NCBI RefSeq assembly: GCF_051535235.1
Contig: NZ_JBPPLZ010000006.1
Location: 62,001-126,000, forward strand
Origin: Nitrobacter sp051535235
GTDB taxonomy: Bacteria > Pseudomonadota > Alphaproteobacteria > Rhizobiales > Xanthobacteraceae
Direction: 5' to 3'
DNA length: 64,000 nucleotides
The position numbers and the translations under genes are program-made. Position 1 is the first letter of the stretch. Each line of letters starts with the position of its first letter. Under the pieces are notes generated by a model. It was given only the letters and a program-made list of their open reading frames with translations. It searched no databases and was not told the DNA's origin. Positions 16,686-26,359 of the stretch are shown one piece after another.

Positions 16686-17789
16686 CTACGTTTCCGCCAT
16701 CGCGGCGACATGGTCCGCGATCGCAAGCGATGCCGTGAGGCCGGGCGATTCAATTCCGAACAGGTTGATAAGCCCGGCTACGCCGTGATCGGCTTGCCCC
16801 TCGATGATGAAGTCCTGCACGGCGACGGACGGCGGCACGATTTTAGGCCGGATTCCGGAATAGGCCGGGAGCAGGGCGTCGTCCGGCAGGTCCGGCCAGT
16901 AGCGCCGGATCGCCGGATAAAACCGCTCCGCCCGCGCCGGGTCGACGGCATAGTCCGGGCTGTCGATCCATTCCACGTCGGGGCCGAAGCGCGCCTGCCC
17001 CGCGAGGTCGAACGTCAGGTGCACGCCGAGGCCGCCGGGCTCCGGCACCGGATAGATCAAGCGCGAAAACGGCGCGCGGGCGCTGCAACTGAAATAGTTG
17101 CCCTTGGCGAGGTAAGCCTGCGGAATGCGATCCGCCGGCATGCCTTCGATGCTGCGCGCCACGGCCGGCGCGCCAAGGCCGGCCGCATTGATCATGAGAT
17201 CGCAAGCGAGCGTCATCGGCATGTCGCCGCCGGTTTCGATTTCCAGCCCCTGTGGCGTCGCGCTTGCGCGCAACAGCGGCGTCAGAAAGGCGAACACCGC
17301 GCCGTCGCGCTCGGCATCGCCTCGCAGCGCCAGCATGTAGGCGTGGCTGTCGATAATTCCGGTCGATGAAGACAGCAGCGCGGCGACGCATTGAAGCGCC
17401 GGCTCGAGCGCGCGGGCCTCAGTGCCGCTCAGCGATTGCATGCCTTCGACGCCATTGGTCTCGGCGCGCGCCTTGATGGACTGCAACCTGCCGGCTTCCT
17501 GCTCGTTCGTCGCGACGATCAGCTTGCCGCAATTGCTGTGCGGAACGCCGTATTCCCGGCAATAGTCGTAAAGCGCGCGCCGGCCGCTGACGCAGGTCCG
17601 CGCCATCAGGCTGCCGGCGGAATAGTAGATGCCGGCGTGTATCACTTCGCTGCTGCGCGACGACGTTACCGTGCCGATCGCTTCCGCCGCCTCGAGAACA
17701 ACGACCTCGCGGCCGGAGCGTGCGAACCGGCGCGCGATCGCGAGCCCCACCACGCCGGCACCGATGATGACGCACTCAACCCTGTCCAT
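16686..17789 (-). CDS. FAD-dependent oxidoreductase (DAO / L-2-hydroxyglutarate oxidase-like)
   Basis: This 367-residue enzyme has an N-terminal dinucleotide-binding motif (VIIGAGVVGLAIARRFA) and the SSRSSEVIHAGIYY segment typical of LhgO-like flavoproteins. The C-terminal region (INLFGIESPGLTASLAIADHV) is also typical. Family members oxidise L-2-hydroxyglutarate or related hydroxyacids and pass electrons to a quinone. The exact substrate is not proved here. It is a single gene. Confidence 0.85.
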   Translation of the reverse strand: MDRVECVIIGAGVVGLAIARRFARSGREVVVLEAAEAIGTVTSSRSSEVIHAGIYYSAGSLMARTCVSGRRALYDYCREYGVPHSNCGKLIVATNEQEAGRLQSIKARAETNGVEGMQSLSGTEARALEPALQCVAALLSSSTGIIDSHAYMLALRGDAERDGAVFAFLTPLLRASATPQGLEIETGGDMPMTLACDLMINAAGLGAPAVARSIEGMPADRIPQAYLAKGNYFSCSARAPFSRLIYPVPEPGGLGVHLTFDLAGQARFGPDVEWIDSPDYAVDPARAERFYPAIRRYWPDLPDDALLPAYSGIRPKIVPPSVAVQDFIIEGQADHGVAGLINLFGIESPGLTASLAIADHVAAMAET

Positions 17790-17807
17790 TCGCGGCCTGG
17801 TGTCCCA

Positions 17808-17858
17808 AATCCGAAGTTCGCCTTGCTGCGTTGCGCCCTCCGTCGCGAACTTCGGATT
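17808..17858. repeat. Inverted repeat, 13-bp arms
   Basis: AATCCGAAGTTCG at 17808-17820 is the reverse complement of 17846-17858, with a 25-base loop. It lies just upstream of the flavoprotein start. It could be a dispersed repeat or a transcribed hairpin; there is no T-run. The rest of the spacer to 18061 shows no gene. Confidence 0.55.
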
Positions 17859-18061
17859 CGAAGGAACACTGGAGCCTTTCCGCTTCTAAAGGGAATCAAA
17901 AGCGGGGCTCTAAAGCGAGCTTCCGACCGCCCGTTAGCAGGGCATTAATCATGAGAGACCAATTGTGCAATCCAGGACGCATTTTTCGATCGCAGGGGTA
18001 GGTTTTTACCCGATTCAAACCCGTTGGGCCAGACACTCCACCGGCAGATCCCGGGGGCGCG

Positions 18062-20047
18062 ATGACTGGCAAGAATTGGCAGGCGGGCGGCTACAACTTC
18101 GTTGCTGCGATGGGGCTCATATACACGGTGTTTGCGGCGACGTCTGCGGACGCGTTGGCGGCTGCCATCGTTTTGCCGGAGAGAGCCGGCGCCTCAGCCC
18201 AGGGCGACGTGATCCAGCAAGTTCTTGCCGGCGGCGTTATCGCCTTTTGCTTTCTGGCGGCGGTGACCATCCGCGCGTCCAGGGTGCGCGAGGTCAGGCG
18301 CTCGCATCTGCGCACACAGACATTCGAACGCGAGTCGCTGTCGCGCGAACTCGAAAACACAAAGAAGTTTCTCGAAACCGTGGTGGACAATATTCCGGTG
18401 CCGCTGATCGTCCAGCGCGCCAGCGACGGCCATTATTTGCTCGCCAATCGGCCCGCCGAGGCGCTTCTCAATCGCCGCCGCGAGGATGTCGTCGGGCTGA
18501 CCGCATCGGATATCTTCGATCCGCGCGACGCGAAGCTGATCCGTGCCCGCGATGAAGCGGCGGTCCGGAATGGCGGCTTTCTGACCCAGCATCCGATCAG
18601 CACCGTCAATGGGCTGCGGCTGTTCCTGACCCGCCGCATTCCTGTGGCGGCTGATGACGGCGAACCGCAATACCTGATCAAGACGCATGAAGATGTGACT
18701 GACCGCCGCCAGACCGAGTCGCGCATGGTGCACATGGCCTATCACGACGGGCTGACCGACCTGCCGAACCGCACCGCGTTCCTGAAAGCGCTGTCGCAGA
18801 TGATCGAGTCGTGCCAGGGAACGAACGACGAGTTCGCGGTGCTGTCGGTCGATCTTGACGGCCTCAAGGAAATCAACGACGTGTTCGGTCACGCGGTCGG
18901 CGACAGGCTGCTGATCGAAGCAGCCCATCGCATTCAGGAGGCGGCGCACGGAGGCCTCATCGCAAGATTGAGCGGCGACGAGTTCGGCGTGATCATCGAT
19001 GGCGAGCAACCCGCCGCGGGCAAGGCGCTCGCCGAAAAGCTCGTCGAAGCGATGACGCCGGAATTTCTGATCGACGGCAAATCCGTCCGCGTCGGGCTGA
19101 GCAGCGGCATCGCACTGTTTCCGCGCGATGGCATCGACCCGGCCTCGCTGCTCTCCAATTCCGGCGCCGCACTGTTCCGCGCCAAGAAGAGGTCGCGCGG
19201 ATCGATCAGCATTTTCGACCCCGATATGGATCGGCAGATTCGGGATCGCCGTGCGTTGCATCAGGATCTGTCGAGCGCCATCCGCAACGGCGAACTGTCG
19301 CTGCACTACCAGCCGCAGGCACGCACGGGCCACAAAGTCGATGATAGGGATGTGACCGGCTTCGAGGCGCTGGCGCGATGGACCCATCCGACCCGCGGCC
19401 TCATTCTGCCCGACGATTTCATTCCGCTCGCCGAGGAAAGCGGTCTGATCGTGGCCATGGGCGAGTGGGTTCTGCGCGAGGCATGCCGGGAGGCGGCGTC
19501 CTGGCCGAACCCGAAGCAGATCTCGGTCAACCTGTCGCCGGTGCAGTTCGTCCATGGCGATCTGGTCGGCCTCGTGCATTCGATCCTGCAGGAAACCGGA
19601 CTCGATCCGAACCGGCTGGAACTGGAGATCACCGAAGGCGTGCTCATCGAGGACTTCGAGCGCAGTCTGGCGCTGTTGCGGCGGCTGAAAGCGTTGGGTG
19701 TTCGCATTTCGATGGACGATTTCGGCAGCGGCTACTCCTCGCTGAGCTATTTCCAGGCGTTCCCGTTCGACAAGATCAAGATCGACCGGGCGTTCGTCAT
19801 GTACCTCGGATGCAATCCGCAGTCCGCGGCGATCGTCCGGGCGGTGATCGGCCTCGGTCACGGCCTCGACGTGTCGATCCTTGCGGAGGGCGTCGAAACG
19901 TCCGAACAACTGGGCTTTCTGGCCGACGAGGGCTGCGATGCGGTCCAGGGCTATTTCATCGGCAGGCCGGAGCCGATCGCGCAATACGCTACCCTTGTCG
20001 GGCGTCCGCCCCACACTCCCGAAACACCCTGCCGCAAGGCCGGCTGA
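18062..20047 (+). CDS. PAS-GGDEF-EAL bifunctional c-di-GMP protein
   Basis: This 661-residue protein has two membrane segments in the first 80 residues, a PAS domain (about 105-220), a GGDEF domain (about 230-390) and an EAL domain (about 400-650). The cyclase motif is SGDEF (304-308), a permissive variant, and no I-site is visible. The phosphodiesterase motifs FEALARW (EAL at 435-437) and DDFGSGYSSLSYF are intact. It may degrade c-di-GMP, make it, or both. A stretch of 249 bp without a gene follows. Confidence 0.9.
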   Translation: MTGKNWQAGGYNFVAAMGLIYTVFAATSADALAAAIVLPERAGASAQGDVIQQVLAGGVIAFCFLAAVTIRASRVREVRRSHLRTQTFERESLSRELENTKKFLETVVDNIPVPLIVQRASDGHYLLANRPAEALLNRRREDVVGLTASDIFDPRDAKLIRARDEAAVRNGGFLTQHPISTVNGLRLFLTRRIPVAADDGEPQYLIKTHEDVTDRRQTESRMVHMAYHDGLTDLPNRTAFLKALSQMIESCQGTNDEFAVLSVDLDGLKEINDVFGHAVGDRLLIEAAHRIQEAAHGGLIARLSGDEFGVIIDGEQPAAGKALAEKLVEAMTPEFLIDGKSVRVGLSSGIALFPRDGIDPASLLSNSGAALFRAKKRSRGSISIFDPDMDRQIRDRRALHQDLSSAIRNGELSLHYQPQARTGHKVDDRDVTGFEALARWTHPTRGLILPDDFIPLAEESGLIVAMGEWVLREACREAASWPNPKQISVNLSPVQFVHGDLVGLVHSILQETGLDPNRLELEITEGVLIEDFERSLALLRRLKALGVRISMDDFGSGYSSLSYFQAFPFDKIKIDRAFVMYLGCNPQSAAIVRAVIGLGHGLDVSILAEGVETSEQLGFLADEGCDAVQGYFIGRPEPIAQYATLVGRPPHTPETPCRKAG

Positions 20048-20296
20048 CAGCCGTTTTCATCGCGGAACGATCGCGTTCGCTGCGTCCGGGTTCCTTCGCG
20101 AACCGTGTCGCGAAGCTTCGCCGTGGGGCAGGGCAGGGCGATTTGACATTCGCTGCCTGTTTGAGGCGCAATCTGCGGGCGCGAATGCCGCATCCAAAAA
20201 GCCGCCGGCACCGTGTATTGCGATGGGTCGTTCGGACTCGCAAGGAGACTCGCTGAAAGGGACGCGATGCTTCATCGCGAAACGAGACGGGGTGGA

Positions 20297-21445
20297 ATGA
20301 CTGACGACGCGAGGCAAGCCCCTGACGTGGCAGAGGCAGACGACATCCCGCTGTTGCAACTCGATGCGCTCGTCAAGCGCTTCGGCCGATTTACCGCGGT
20401 CGACCGGCTGGCGCTCGACATCAAGGCAGGGGAGTTTTTCGCGCTGCTGGGGCCGAGCGGCTGCGGCAAGACCACGCTGTTGCGGATGCTGGCGGGATTC
20501 GAAACGCCGGATGCCGGCCGGATCGTTCTCGACGGCCAGGACGTCGCCGGCATTCCGCCGCATCAGCGTCCCGTCAACATGATGTTCCAGAACTATGCGT
20601 TGTTTCCCCATCTCAGCGTGCAGGACAATATTGCGTTCGGGCTGAAACGAGCGGGCCTGCCGCGCGAGGAGATCAAGACTCGCGTTGCGGAAATGGTCGC
20701 GCTGCTGAAACTGGAGGACATGGAAAGGCGCAAGCCAGACCAGCTTTCGGGTGGCCAGCGGCAACGCGTGGCGCTGGCGCGCGCGCTGGCGCGGCGTCCG
20801 CGGCTGTTGCTGCTCGACGAGCCGCTTGCCGCGCTCGACAAGAAGCTGCGCGAGAACACGCAAGCCGAGCTGATGCGGCTGCAGCGGCAGCTCGGTATGA
20901 CCTTCATCGTCGTCACTCACGATCAGGAGGAGGCGATGATGATGGCGGACCGCATCGGGGTGATGAACGCCGGGCATCTGGTGCAGGTTGCGACGCCGCG
21001 GCAGCTCTATGAGGCGCCGAATTCGCGCTGGGTCGCCGAGTTCGTCGGCGGCGTCAACGTCATCGATGGTAAAATCGAATCGCGCGATGCGAAGCGCGTG
21101 ACGATCGCGACGCCGGATGCCGGACGCGTGATCGCCGCAGCGCCCTTGCAGGCGTTGAGGACCGACCAGGTCTGCGTTGCGATCCGTCCCGAGAAGGTTC
21201 GTCTGTCGGCTCACGGATCTGCGCCGGATGGTGGCGACGCGGCGGAGATCAACCGCCTGGCGGGCGTGGTCGCCGGCATCAGCTATCTCGGCGGCCAGAC
21301 CCGCTATCAGGTCAGGCTCGACAGCGGCGCGCTGCTGCGCGCCTCAGTCGCCAATACCGCGCGGCTCGATCTCGATGCGTTCACGATCACACAGCGCGTG
21401 GTGGCGTGGTTCGCCGTCGACGATTGCGTGGTGCTCGACAGATGA
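20297..21445 (+). CDS. potA: Spermidine/putrescine-type ABC transporter ATP-binding protein
   Basis: This 382-residue ATPase has Walker A GPSGCGKT (52-59), signature LSGGQRQRVALARALA, Walker B LLLLDEPLAALD and a C-terminal TOBE domain. It is of the PotA/PotG group, which energises import of polyamines or related cations. The start at 20297 follows gacggggtgga; upstream frame extension is not conserved. It overlaps the permease gene (ATGA). Confidence 0.9.
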   Translation: MTDDARQAPDVAEADDIPLLQLDALVKRFGRFTAVDRLALDIKAGEFFALLGPSGCGKTTLLRMLAGFETPDAGRIVLDGQDVAGIPPHQRPVNMMFQNYALFPHLSVQDNIAFGLKRAGLPREEIKTRVAEMVALLKLEDMERRKPDQLSGGQRQRVALARALARRPRLLLLDEPLAALDKKLRENTQAELMRLQRQLGMTFIVVTHDQEEAMMMADRIGVMNAGHLVQVATPRQLYEAPNSRWVAEFVGGVNVIDGKIESRDAKRVTIATPDAGRVIAAAPLQALRTDQVCVAIRPEKVRLSAHGSAPDGGDAAEINRLAGVVAGISYLGGQTRYQVRLDSGALLRASVANTARLDLDAFTITQRVVAWFAVDDCVVLDR

Positions 21446-22356
21446 GCGGGCGGCATCTCTTCACAACGCCTGCCCGCAGGGCGGCGATCGTGCCGTTTCT
21501 GTGGATGACGCTGTTCTTCCTGCTGCCGTTCGGCTTCGTGCTCAAGATCAGCCTGTCCCAAACCGTCATTGCACAGCCACCCTATCTGCCGGTGTTCGAT
21601 CCGGCGCAGGGCATGGCCGCGCTCAAGGCCGCTTTCGCAGCGCTGTCGCTGGACAATTTCAGCCTGCTCGCCTCAGACCATCTTTATATCGTGTCCTACC
21701 TGCGGAGTATCGCGGTCGCGCTGTTATCGACGGCGATTCTGCTCGCAATCGGCTATCCCGTCGCCTACGGCATGTCGCGACTGCCGGCGCGGTGGCAACC
21801 GATCGCGATGATCCTGGTGATCGTGCCGTTCTGGACATCGTTCCTGATCCGCGTCTATGCGTGGATCAATATCCTCCAGCACGACGGCATCCTCAACAAG
21901 GCGCTGCTCGCGCTGCATGTCGTATCCGCGCCGGTCGTGTGGTTGTCCACCGACACCGCGATGTATATCGGCATCGTTTATTCCTATCTGCCGTTCATGA
22001 TCCTGCCGCTCTATGCGACGCTGGCCAAGATCGATCCGGCGCTGCTCGAAGCCTCTGCCGATCTCGGCGGTTCGCGGCTGACGACATTCTGGCTGGTGAC
22101 GTTTCCGCTGTCGCTGCCGGGCGTCGGCGCCGGCGCGCTGCTGTGCTTCATCCCGATCGTCGGGGAATTCGTGATTCCGGATCTGCTGGCCGGCTCGAAT
22201 TCGCCGATGATCGGACAAACGGTGTGGCTCGAATTCTTCACCAACCGCGACTGGCCGGTGGCGTCGGCGCTCGCCGTCGTGCTGCTGGCGCTGCTGCTGG
22301 CGCCGCTTCTCGTCTACGAGCGAATGCAGCGTCGTCAGTTCGAGGGGAGAAGGTGA
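21442..22356 (+). CDS. potB: Polyamine-type ABC transporter permease (PotB/PotH class)
   Basis: This 304-residue inner-membrane permease has about six helices and the EAA loop (ALLEASADLGGSRLTTFWLVTFPLSLPG segment near 210-235) that docks to the ATPase. The start ATG overlaps the potA stop. It works with the second permease at 22451. Confidence 0.88.
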   Translation: MSGRHLFTTPARRAAIVPFLWMTLFFLLPFGFVLKISLSQTVIAQPPYLPVFDPAQGMAALKAAFAALSLDNFSLLASDHLYIVSYLRSIAVALLSTAILLAIGYPVAYGMSRLPARWQPIAMILVIVPFWTSFLIRVYAWINILQHDGILNKALLALHVVSAPVVWLSTDTAMYIGIVYSYLPFMILPLYATLAKIDPALLEASADLGGSRLTTFWLVTFPLSLPGVGAGALLCFIPIVGEFVIPDLLAGSNSPMIGQTVWLEFFTNRDWPVASALAVVLLALLLAPLLVYERMQRRQFEGRR

Positions 22357-22450
22357 TGGGAAATAGTGGTCCGAAGCGATCGCGCAAAACCGTCATCTCT
22401 CCCCGCGGGAAAGCGGGCGGGCTCTGCGTACGGCGGAGGTCGTGCGTAAA

Positions 22451-23254
22451 ATGAAACAACTGTTCCGGTTCAACATTACTGCACTCGCGCTCGGGCTGGC
22501 GTTTTTGTACGTGCCGATCGTCGTTCTCGTGATCTATTCGTTCAACGCGTCGCGTCTGGTGACGGTGTGGGGCGGCTGGTCGCTGCGCTGGTACGTCGAA
22601 CTGTTCAACGATGCCGCGATGCTGTCAGCGGCCGCGATGAGCCTGCGGGTGGCGGCGTTCTCGGCCACGGCCGCCACCATCCTCGGCACGCTCGCGGCGG
22701 TGGCATTGACCCGCGGCGAGAGCTTCCGCGGCCGCACGCTGTTTTCCGGCATGCTCTACGCGCCGCTGGTAATGCCCGAAGTGATCACCGGGTTGTCCCT
22801 GCTGCTGCTGTTCGTTGCGGTCAATGCGGAACGCGGATTCTGGACGGTCACGATCGCCCATACCACGCTGACCATGTGCTTCGTCGCCGTGGTGGTGCAG
22901 TCGCGGCTCGGATCGCTCGATCGCAGCCTTGAGGAGGCCGCGATGGATCTCGGCTGCGATCCGCTGCGAGCTTTCCTCAAGGTGACGCTGCCGCTGATCC
23001 TGCCGTCGGTTATGGCCGGCTGGATGCTGGCCTTCACGCTGTCGATGGATGATCTCGTGATCGCGAGTTTCACCACCGGACCCGGTTCGACCACGCTGCC
23101 GATCCGCATCTATTCGGAGGTGCGCCTCGGCGTGAAGCCGGAGATCAACGCGATCTGCACGTTGATCATCGGATCGATCACGCTCGTTATCATCGCGGCA
23201 TCGCTGGCCTCGAAACTGTCGAGCCGGCAGGGCGAAAGCGCCGTACCGTTGTAA
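22451..23254 (+). CDS. potC: Polyamine-type ABC transporter permease (PotC/PotI class)
   Basis: This 267-residue permease has about six helices and an EAA loop (SLEEAAMDLGCDPLRAF). The start is uncertain: ATG at 22451 or GTG at 22442. No periplasmic binding protein follows; the next gene is on the other strand. Confidence 0.87.
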   Translation: MKQLFRFNITALALGLAFLYVPIVVLVIYSFNASRLVTVWGGWSLRWYVELFNDAAMLSAAAMSLRVAAFSATAATILGTLAAVALTRGESFRGRTLFSGMLYAPLVMPEVITGLSLLLLFVAVNAERGFWTVTIAHTTLTMCFVAVVVQSRLGSLDRSLEEAAMDLGCDPLRAFLKVTLPLILPSVMAGWMLAFTLSMDDLVIASFTTGPGSTTLPIRIYSEVRLGVKPEINAICTLIIGSITLVIIAASLASKLSSRQGESAVPL

Positions 23255-23293
23255 GACGATGATAGCGTTTTGAGATGGAATCGGTTCGCGTTG

Positions 23294-25237
23294 TCAGTTC
23301 GTGCGCGGCGCGGCGGATTCCGCCGGGACGGCTGGAGCGGCCGCTTCGGGACCTGTTTTCTGATTGGTGAGACGCTCGAGCACCGAGCGAACCGCGTCGC
23401 GGGTCTTGCGGTCCTTGACCGCGTCGAGCAGCGGCGCCGACGCCTTGGAGCGGCGGATCAGGCTTTCCGGATCGGGAAAGATCAGCGGATCGTCCCACGG
23501 CCCCTGGATCACGAAGGGAAGGTCGAAATTGTCGGCGTTTGTCGCCGCTGTCAGGCTTGCGATGCCCTTGAGGTCGTAGTCGCGCCCGGGCACCGAGGCG
23601 GTGCCGGTGATGATGAGACGCGCGGCCGGACCCTCGACGCGCACGTCGGTCGCGACCGCGACGCCGTCGTTGAAACTGAGGGCGATGTTCAGTGTGTCGA
23701 ACGGCGTCCTGCCGTTGCGGAAATTTCCGCCGCCTGAAAGCGGCCGGCGCTCCAGCCGCTTCAGCAACTGTTCGATGTTGAACCCGTTGATGGCGCCGTC
23801 ATGCCCGGTCAGGCTCGCTGTCCCGCCGAGCGATTGCGCCAGCCCGAAAGGGCTCGATCCCCTGGCCTCGAGCGAGACATTCAGGTTGCCGCGTCCGGAG
23901 AGCTTGCCGGTGCCGAACAGATCGCTGGCGCAGGCTTGCAGATCGACGTCGGTGAGCTGAAACTGCGCCTTCACCTCGGCGGCCGAGTCGGCCTGCGAGA
24001 TTCCGAACGAGCCTTTGGCGATTCCGTCATAGATCTGCGCTTCGCCGATGCTGAGCGCCAGCGTTCCGTTGCGGAGGTTGGCGCCGAGCGCGGTCTTGCC
24101 GAGCCTGGTCGAACCGACGGTGACCTTCGCTGCCGAAAGCCGCATGTCGAGGTCGGTGGCGGACAGCGCATGCAGGTCGAACAACTGTCTATTCCAGTCT
24201 CGGGCGCCGTTGGCGAGCAGGCGGATGGTCTGGATATAGGGCGTGAAATCGACCGCGCCGGCGGCCAGCGTCGCCTGCAAGGTCTGCCGTCCGTTGTTGG
24301 CGTAGGTCATCACGCCTTCGGCGACGTTGCCGTCGATCTCGATGTTGACGTTGGTCAGCGCGATCGATGCGCCGATCATGTTGGCGCGCGCCTTGAGCGC
24401 GAAGCGGCCGAACCCGCCGCTGCCGGGCGGAGGTTGTCCGATCCAGCCCATTGCCTCGCGTAACGAGGTGCTGTCAGCAGTCACGGTGCCTTCCATCATC
24501 AGGCTGACAGGGTTCGCAACCGTGCCGTCGAACGCGAATTTCAGCGGCGCGCTGGCGATCTTGACCTTCAGGCCGGAGCGCTCGCCGGACAACGCGGCGA
24601 GAAAATCGCTGAGGCTGATGCTGCCGTCGACGCGTTCGCCGCGCCAGTCGAACTGTCCGGTCGCTGCGAAGGAGCGGGAGATCGAGGGCCACGCCAGCGA
24701 CAGGTCGATGTCGCCGAGGTTTTCGGAGACCTGATTGGCGGCGTCCTCATAGCTGAGTTCGCCATCCTGGATGCGGATTTCGGAGAACGAAACCGGGCTG
24801 TCCGCTCCGGGCTTCATGGTCCGGGCGATCGTTTCGACAAAGGGTGTCCAGTTGCTCGTGCCGTCAGTGGCCCGCGTCACGCGGATGTGAGGGCGGAGCA
24901 TCATGACGTCGGCGATCTGGAAACGCTGCATCAAGAGCGGAAGCAGCCGCAGATTGGCGGTGAGCACATCGACGCTGAGCGCGGGAGCATCGGTATTGCT
25001 GTCCTTGATCCGGACATCATGGAACGAGACATAGCTGCCGGGAAAAACCGAGACGTCGATGCGGCCATCGGCAACGAAGTCGAGGCCCGTCACGGCGCGG
25101 ATCTGCGTTTCCACCGCGTCGCGCAAGGCGTCGCGGTCGAGCAGCCGCGACATTGCGATCACACCGGTTAGCGCCGTCAGCGCAACTGCCAGAATGGCCG
25201 CGACCGATATTCCCAGGCGCTTCATTCCTTGGGCCAT
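23294..25237 (-). CDS. AsmA-family protein
   Basis: This protein of about 647 residues has an N-terminal membrane anchor (MKRLGISVAAILAVALTAL) and a long beta-rich body typical of AsmA-like proteins (DGRIDVSVFPGSYVSFHDVRI; RLIITGTASVPGRDYDLKG). These proteins bridge inner and outer membranes and are linked to lipid transport or outer-membrane maintenance. The start is uncertain: the region around 25228-25255 carries a tandem duplication (CCTTGGGCCATCGT twice) that creates several possible starts. Confidence 0.85.
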   Translation of the reverse strand: MAQGMKRLGISVAAILAVALTALTGVIAMSRLLDRDALRDAVETQIRAVTGLDFVADGRIDVSVFPGSYVSFHDVRIKDSNTDAPALSVDVLTANLRLLPLLMQRFQIADVMMLRPHIRVTRATDGTSNWTPFVETIARTMKPGADSPVSFSEIRIQDGELSYEDAANQVSENLGDIDLSLAWPSISRSFAATGQFDWRGERVDGSISLSDFLAALSGERSGLKVKIASAPLKFAFDGTVANPVSLMMEGTVTADSTSLREAMGWIGQPPPGSGGFGRFALKARANMIGASIALTNVNIEIDGNVAEGVMTYANNGRQTLQATLAAGAVDFTPYIQTIRLLANGARDWNRQLFDLHALSATDLDMRLSAAKVTVGSTRLGKTALGANLRNGTLALSIGEAQIYDGIAKGSFGISQADSAAEVKAQFQLTDVDLQACASDLFGTGKLSGRGNLNVSLEARGSSPFGLAQSLGGTASLTGHDGAINGFNIEQLLKRLERRPLSGGGNFRNGRTPFDTLNIALSFNDGVAVATDVRVEGPAARLIITGTASVPGRDYDLKGIASLTAATNADNFDLPFVIQGPWDDPLIFPDPESLIRRSKASAPLLDAVKDRKTRDAVRSVLERLTNQKTGPEAAAPAVPAESAAPRTN

Positions 25238-25474
25238 CGTCCTTGGGCCATCGTCAATGACATGTCCGGGCTGGTTGACGCTCGCCGAGCGGTCGGGCAC
25301 CGGTTCGGCCGGGCCGCAACTTGATTGGTTTTCTTGACGCTTTCAAGGCCGCCGATGATGCGATTCTACTATTTGCATCCCGTTGCGGCGGAAGGAATTT
25401 TGCCTGATACTTGCCCATCAGCCGTGCCCGGCGCGCCCGGCAGGCGGCGCCGCCCTCCTTCCAGGTCGCATCCC

Positions 25475-26182
25475 ATGAACAAGGTCTACCCGGACGCCAA
25501 ATCGGCCCTCGACGGCATTCTCAGGGACGGCATGATGATCATGTCCGGCGGCTTCGGCCTTTGTGGCATTGCGGAAACGCTGGCCGATGCGATCCGCGAC
25601 TCCGGCGTCAAGAATCTGACGGTGGTGTCCAACAACGCCGGTGTCGATGGCATCGGCCTCGGCCGGCTGCTCGAAACCCGGCAGATCAGGAAAATGATCT
25701 CCTCCTATGTCGGCGAGAACAAGCTGTTCGCGCAGCAGTACCTCGCGGGCGAACTGGAACTCGAATTCAATCCGCAGGGCACGCTGGCTGAGCGCATCCG
25801 CGCCGGCGGCGCCGGCATTCCGGCCTTCTATACCAAGACCGGCGTCGGCACCCTGATCGCCGAAGGCAAGGAGGTGAAGGAGTTCGACGGCGAGAAATAC
25901 CTGATGGAACGCGGGCTGTTCGCCGACCTAGCCATCGTCCACGCCTGGAAGGGCGACACCGCCGGCAATCTGGTCTATCGCAAGACCGCGCGAAACTTCA
26001 ATCCGATGATGGCGACCGCGGCGAAAATCACCGTCGCCGAAGTCGAACATCTCGTGCCCGCGGGCGAGATCGATCCCGATCACATCCACACGCCCGGCAT
26101 CTTCGTCAAGCGCCTCGTCGAGGTAGGGAACGCCCGCAAGCACATCGAATTCCGCAACACCCGCCCGCGTCCGACGGCATGA
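25475..26182 (+). CDS. 3-oxoacid CoA-transferase subunit A
   Basis: This 235-residue protein belongs to the family-I CoA-transferase alpha subunits (GMMIMSGGFGLCGIAETLADAI; FYTKTGVGTLIAEGKE). With subunit B it moves CoA between succinyl-CoA and acetoacetate or a related 3-oxoacid. Start MNKVYPDAK at 25475 fits the family. It matches ScoA/PcaI-type enzymes; the exact substrate is not certain. A dispersed repeat separates it from subunit B. Confidence 0.92.
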   Translation: MNKVYPDAKSALDGILRDGMMIMSGGFGLCGIAETLADAIRDSGVKNLTVVSNNAGVDGIGLGRLLETRQIRKMISSYVGENKLFAQQYLAGELELEFNPQGTLAERIRAGGAGIPAFYTKTGVGTLIAEGKEVKEFDGEKYLMERGLFADLAIVHAWKGDTAGNLVYRKTARNFNPMMATAAKITVAEVEHLVPAGEIDPDHIHTPGIFVKRLVEVGNARKHIEFRNTRPRPTA

Positions 26183-26250
26183 TCCGTTCAGGTGATATGC
26201 GGCTTTGCGAACGGATCGTGGCGAATGAAATGAACGGCGGTTTTATGCGC

Positions 26251-26330
26251 CGTCATTGCGAGTGCAGCCAAGCAATCCGCGCTTGGGATCAAGACCGGAT
26301 CGCTTCGTCGCTTTGTTCCTCGCAATGACG
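26251..26330. repeat. Dispersed palindromic repeat between CoA-transferase subunits
   Basis: CGTCATTGCGA (26251-26261) is the perfect inverted complement of 26320-26330. Inside are AAGCAATCC and GGATCGCTT. It is the same family as 13300-13441 and sits inside the two-gene CoA-transferase operon, 29 bp before subunit B. Confidence 0.75.
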
Positions 26331-26359
26331 AGATATACCAAGGAAGACAGGAGAGCCCG

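Noticed and set aside
18194..20014. 606-codon minus-strand open frame opposite the GGDEF-EAL gene
   Set aside because: Mirror of a well-supported gene; no recognisable domains.
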